Assembly (NCBI RefSeq): GCF_051401765.1
Contig: NW_027480422.1
Coordinates: 27,050,001 to 27,114,000, forward strand
Direction of reading: 5' to 3'
Source: Calliopsis andreniformis
Taxonomy: Eukaryota; Arthropoda; Insecta; Hymenoptera; Andrenidae
DNA: 64,000 nt
Positions 63,126 to 64,000 of the stretch are shown here, piece by piece. The notes beneath the pieces are model-generated. The model was not told the DNA's origin and ran no database searches. It saw only the letters and a program-made list of their open reading frames with translations. A program made the translations under genes and the position numbers. Position 1 is the stretch's first letter. Every line of letters starts with the position of its first letter.

Positions 63126-64000
63126 TTATACGATGGAAATGCTGTTGTATTTTTATTGTACTTTATGCGTCTGGCGTTGTTATCTAAGGTCCTAACTATT
63201 CGACCTGGTGGAGCAACGCCCTAGAGTGAAACCCAGGTTGCCCGGAACGTAGAAAAGACCATTACTTTCACACTGTTTGCAATTATTCATTTTATACAAT
63301 GGAAAAACTATTGCATTTATTTTGTATTTTTTGCTTCTGGCGTTGACTTCTAAGGTCCTAGCAATTCGATCTCTTGGAGCAACGTCCAAGAGTGAGGCCT
63401 ATGTTACCCGGAACGTAGAAATGACCATTACTTTCACACTGGTTGCAATTGTACCTTTTATACGATGGAAAAACTGTTGTTATTTTATTTTATTTTATGC
63501 TTCTGGCGTTGACTTCTTAGGCCCTAACTTTTCGATATGGTGGGGCAACGTCCAAGAGTGAAGCCTATGTTGCCCGGAACGCAGAAATGACCATTACTTT
63601 CACACTGGTTGCAATTATACCTTTAATACGATGGAATAGATGTTGCATTTTTGTTGTATTTTATGCTTCTGGCGTTGAATTCTAAGTCCCTAACTATTCG
63701 ATCTGGTAGAGCAACGCCCTGGAGTGAAGCCTAGGTTGCCGGAACGTAGAAATGACCAGTACTTTCAAACTGGTTGCAGTTATTCCTGTTATTCGGTGGA
63801 ATAGCTGTTGCAGTTTTACTGTATTTTATGCATGTGGCGTGGAATTCTAAGTCCCTGACTATTCGATCTGGTGGAGCACCGCCCTAGAGTGAAGCCTAGG
63901 TTGCCCGGAACGTAGAAATGACCATAAATTTCACTCTGGTTGCAATTATTCCTGTTGTACGGTGGAAAAACTGATGTATCTTTATTGTATTTTATGCTTC
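63126..64000. repeat. 6-monomer unit, copy 2, cut by the window end
   Basis: This matches 62,131-63,005 at +995, including the same one-base loss at about 63,737. One difference is aaaaactattgc near 63,303 against aaaaacgattgc in copy 1. It stops at the window edge, so the number of further units is unknown. Confidence 0.88.

Larger units (their letters stand above)
1..64000. repeat. 166-bp satellite DNA array, about 385.5 head-to-tail monomers
   Basis: The motif gtagaaatgaccat, or a close variant, recurs every 166 bp from base 1 to base 63,912. Phase points checked include 9131 (55 monomers, no net indel), 16105, 22080, 28885, 34197, 42997, 49472 and 63912. The intervals between them are whole multiples of 166 with net shifts of only one or two bases. 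Every monomer read lies in the same orientation. There is no unique sequence, mobile element or inversion. Arrays of this size and homogeneity are known from eukaryotic centromeres and pericentromeres, and the unit is close to the DNA length of a nucleosome plus short linker. Centromere function itself is inference. Subtelomeric or interstitial heterochromatin is the alternative. No known satellite family was recognised. Confidence 0.97.

Noticed and set aside
1003..63561. Dozens of open frames of 62 to 94 codons on both strands, often starting with MQLFILY or MTI and rich in hydrophobic residues
   Set aside because: They recur at multiples of the repeat length, overlap on opposite strands, and are limited by the 166-bp unit being 1 modulo 3. 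The hydrophobic look comes from T-rich codons. No ribosome binding, splice or domain signal supports them.
1..64000. CRISPR array
   Set aside because: The whole 166-bp unit is repeated with gradual variation. There is no short constant repeat alternating with unrelated spacers and no cas gene.
1..64000. Mobile element or tandem gene family
   Set aside because: No terminal repeats, target-site duplications, transposase or reverse transcriptase motifs, and no long frame in any unit.

Overview
This window is one uninterrupted block of tandemly repeated satellite DNA. I see no protein-coding gene, RNA gene, transposon, CRISPR array or unique sequence. The unit is 166 bp. Taking the start of the monomer as the motif gtagaaatgaccat, copies begin at 1, 167, 333, 499, 665, 831 and so on, and the last complete phase point I located is at 63,912. 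That gives about 385.5 monomers, all head to tail in one orientation. A long satellite array of nucleosome-sized units points to eukaryotic centromeric or pericentromeric heterochromatin. I cannot name the species. A by-eye consensus has about 42% GC and six CpG per monomer, close to the number expected from its base composition, which argues weakly against strong germline CpG methylation.

The array is not a simple run of equal monomers. Diverged monomer variants are arranged in fixed orders, and multi-monomer blocks of those orders have been duplicated, mostly in tandem. From left to right: 214-9125, a 27-monomer unit present twice (period 4,482) with no difference found where I compared it; about 8,030-15,976, a 21-monomer period (3,487); about 13,892-22,191, a 26-monomer unit whose second copy lacks two monomers; 21,416-24,955, a 9-monomer period (1,494); 24,194-32,160, a 25-monomer unit and a shortened second copy; 34,062-37,290, a further copy of 28,751-32,144; 37,291-42,935, a 17-monomer tandem pair (2,823); 43,647-48,895, a displaced copy of 34,847-40,095 (offset 8,800); 49,375-50,158, a displaced copy of 42,900-43,683; 51,900-59,470, a 24-monomer unit built from a more diverged monomer lineage; 59,471-62,130, rearranged pieces of that lineage; 62,131-64,000, a 6-monomer unit (995) repeated and cut by the window end.

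Block edges usually fall inside a monomer at matching positions of the unit, so the 166-bp phase is kept. This is the signature of unequal exchange or template switching between homologous monomers. Several copies differ by exactly two monomers (332 bp). Each typical monomer carries a bulged 9-bp hairpin (positions 131-159) and an alternative 7-bp dyad (91-97 with 132-138) that use the same CAACGCC arm. The many short open frames, up to 94 codons, are by-products of the repeat. The unit length is 1 modulo 3, so no frame stays open through successive monomers, and I annotate none as a gene.

All statements rest on reading by eye. Block edges are good to a few bases where a mismatch is cited and to tens of bases elsewhere.
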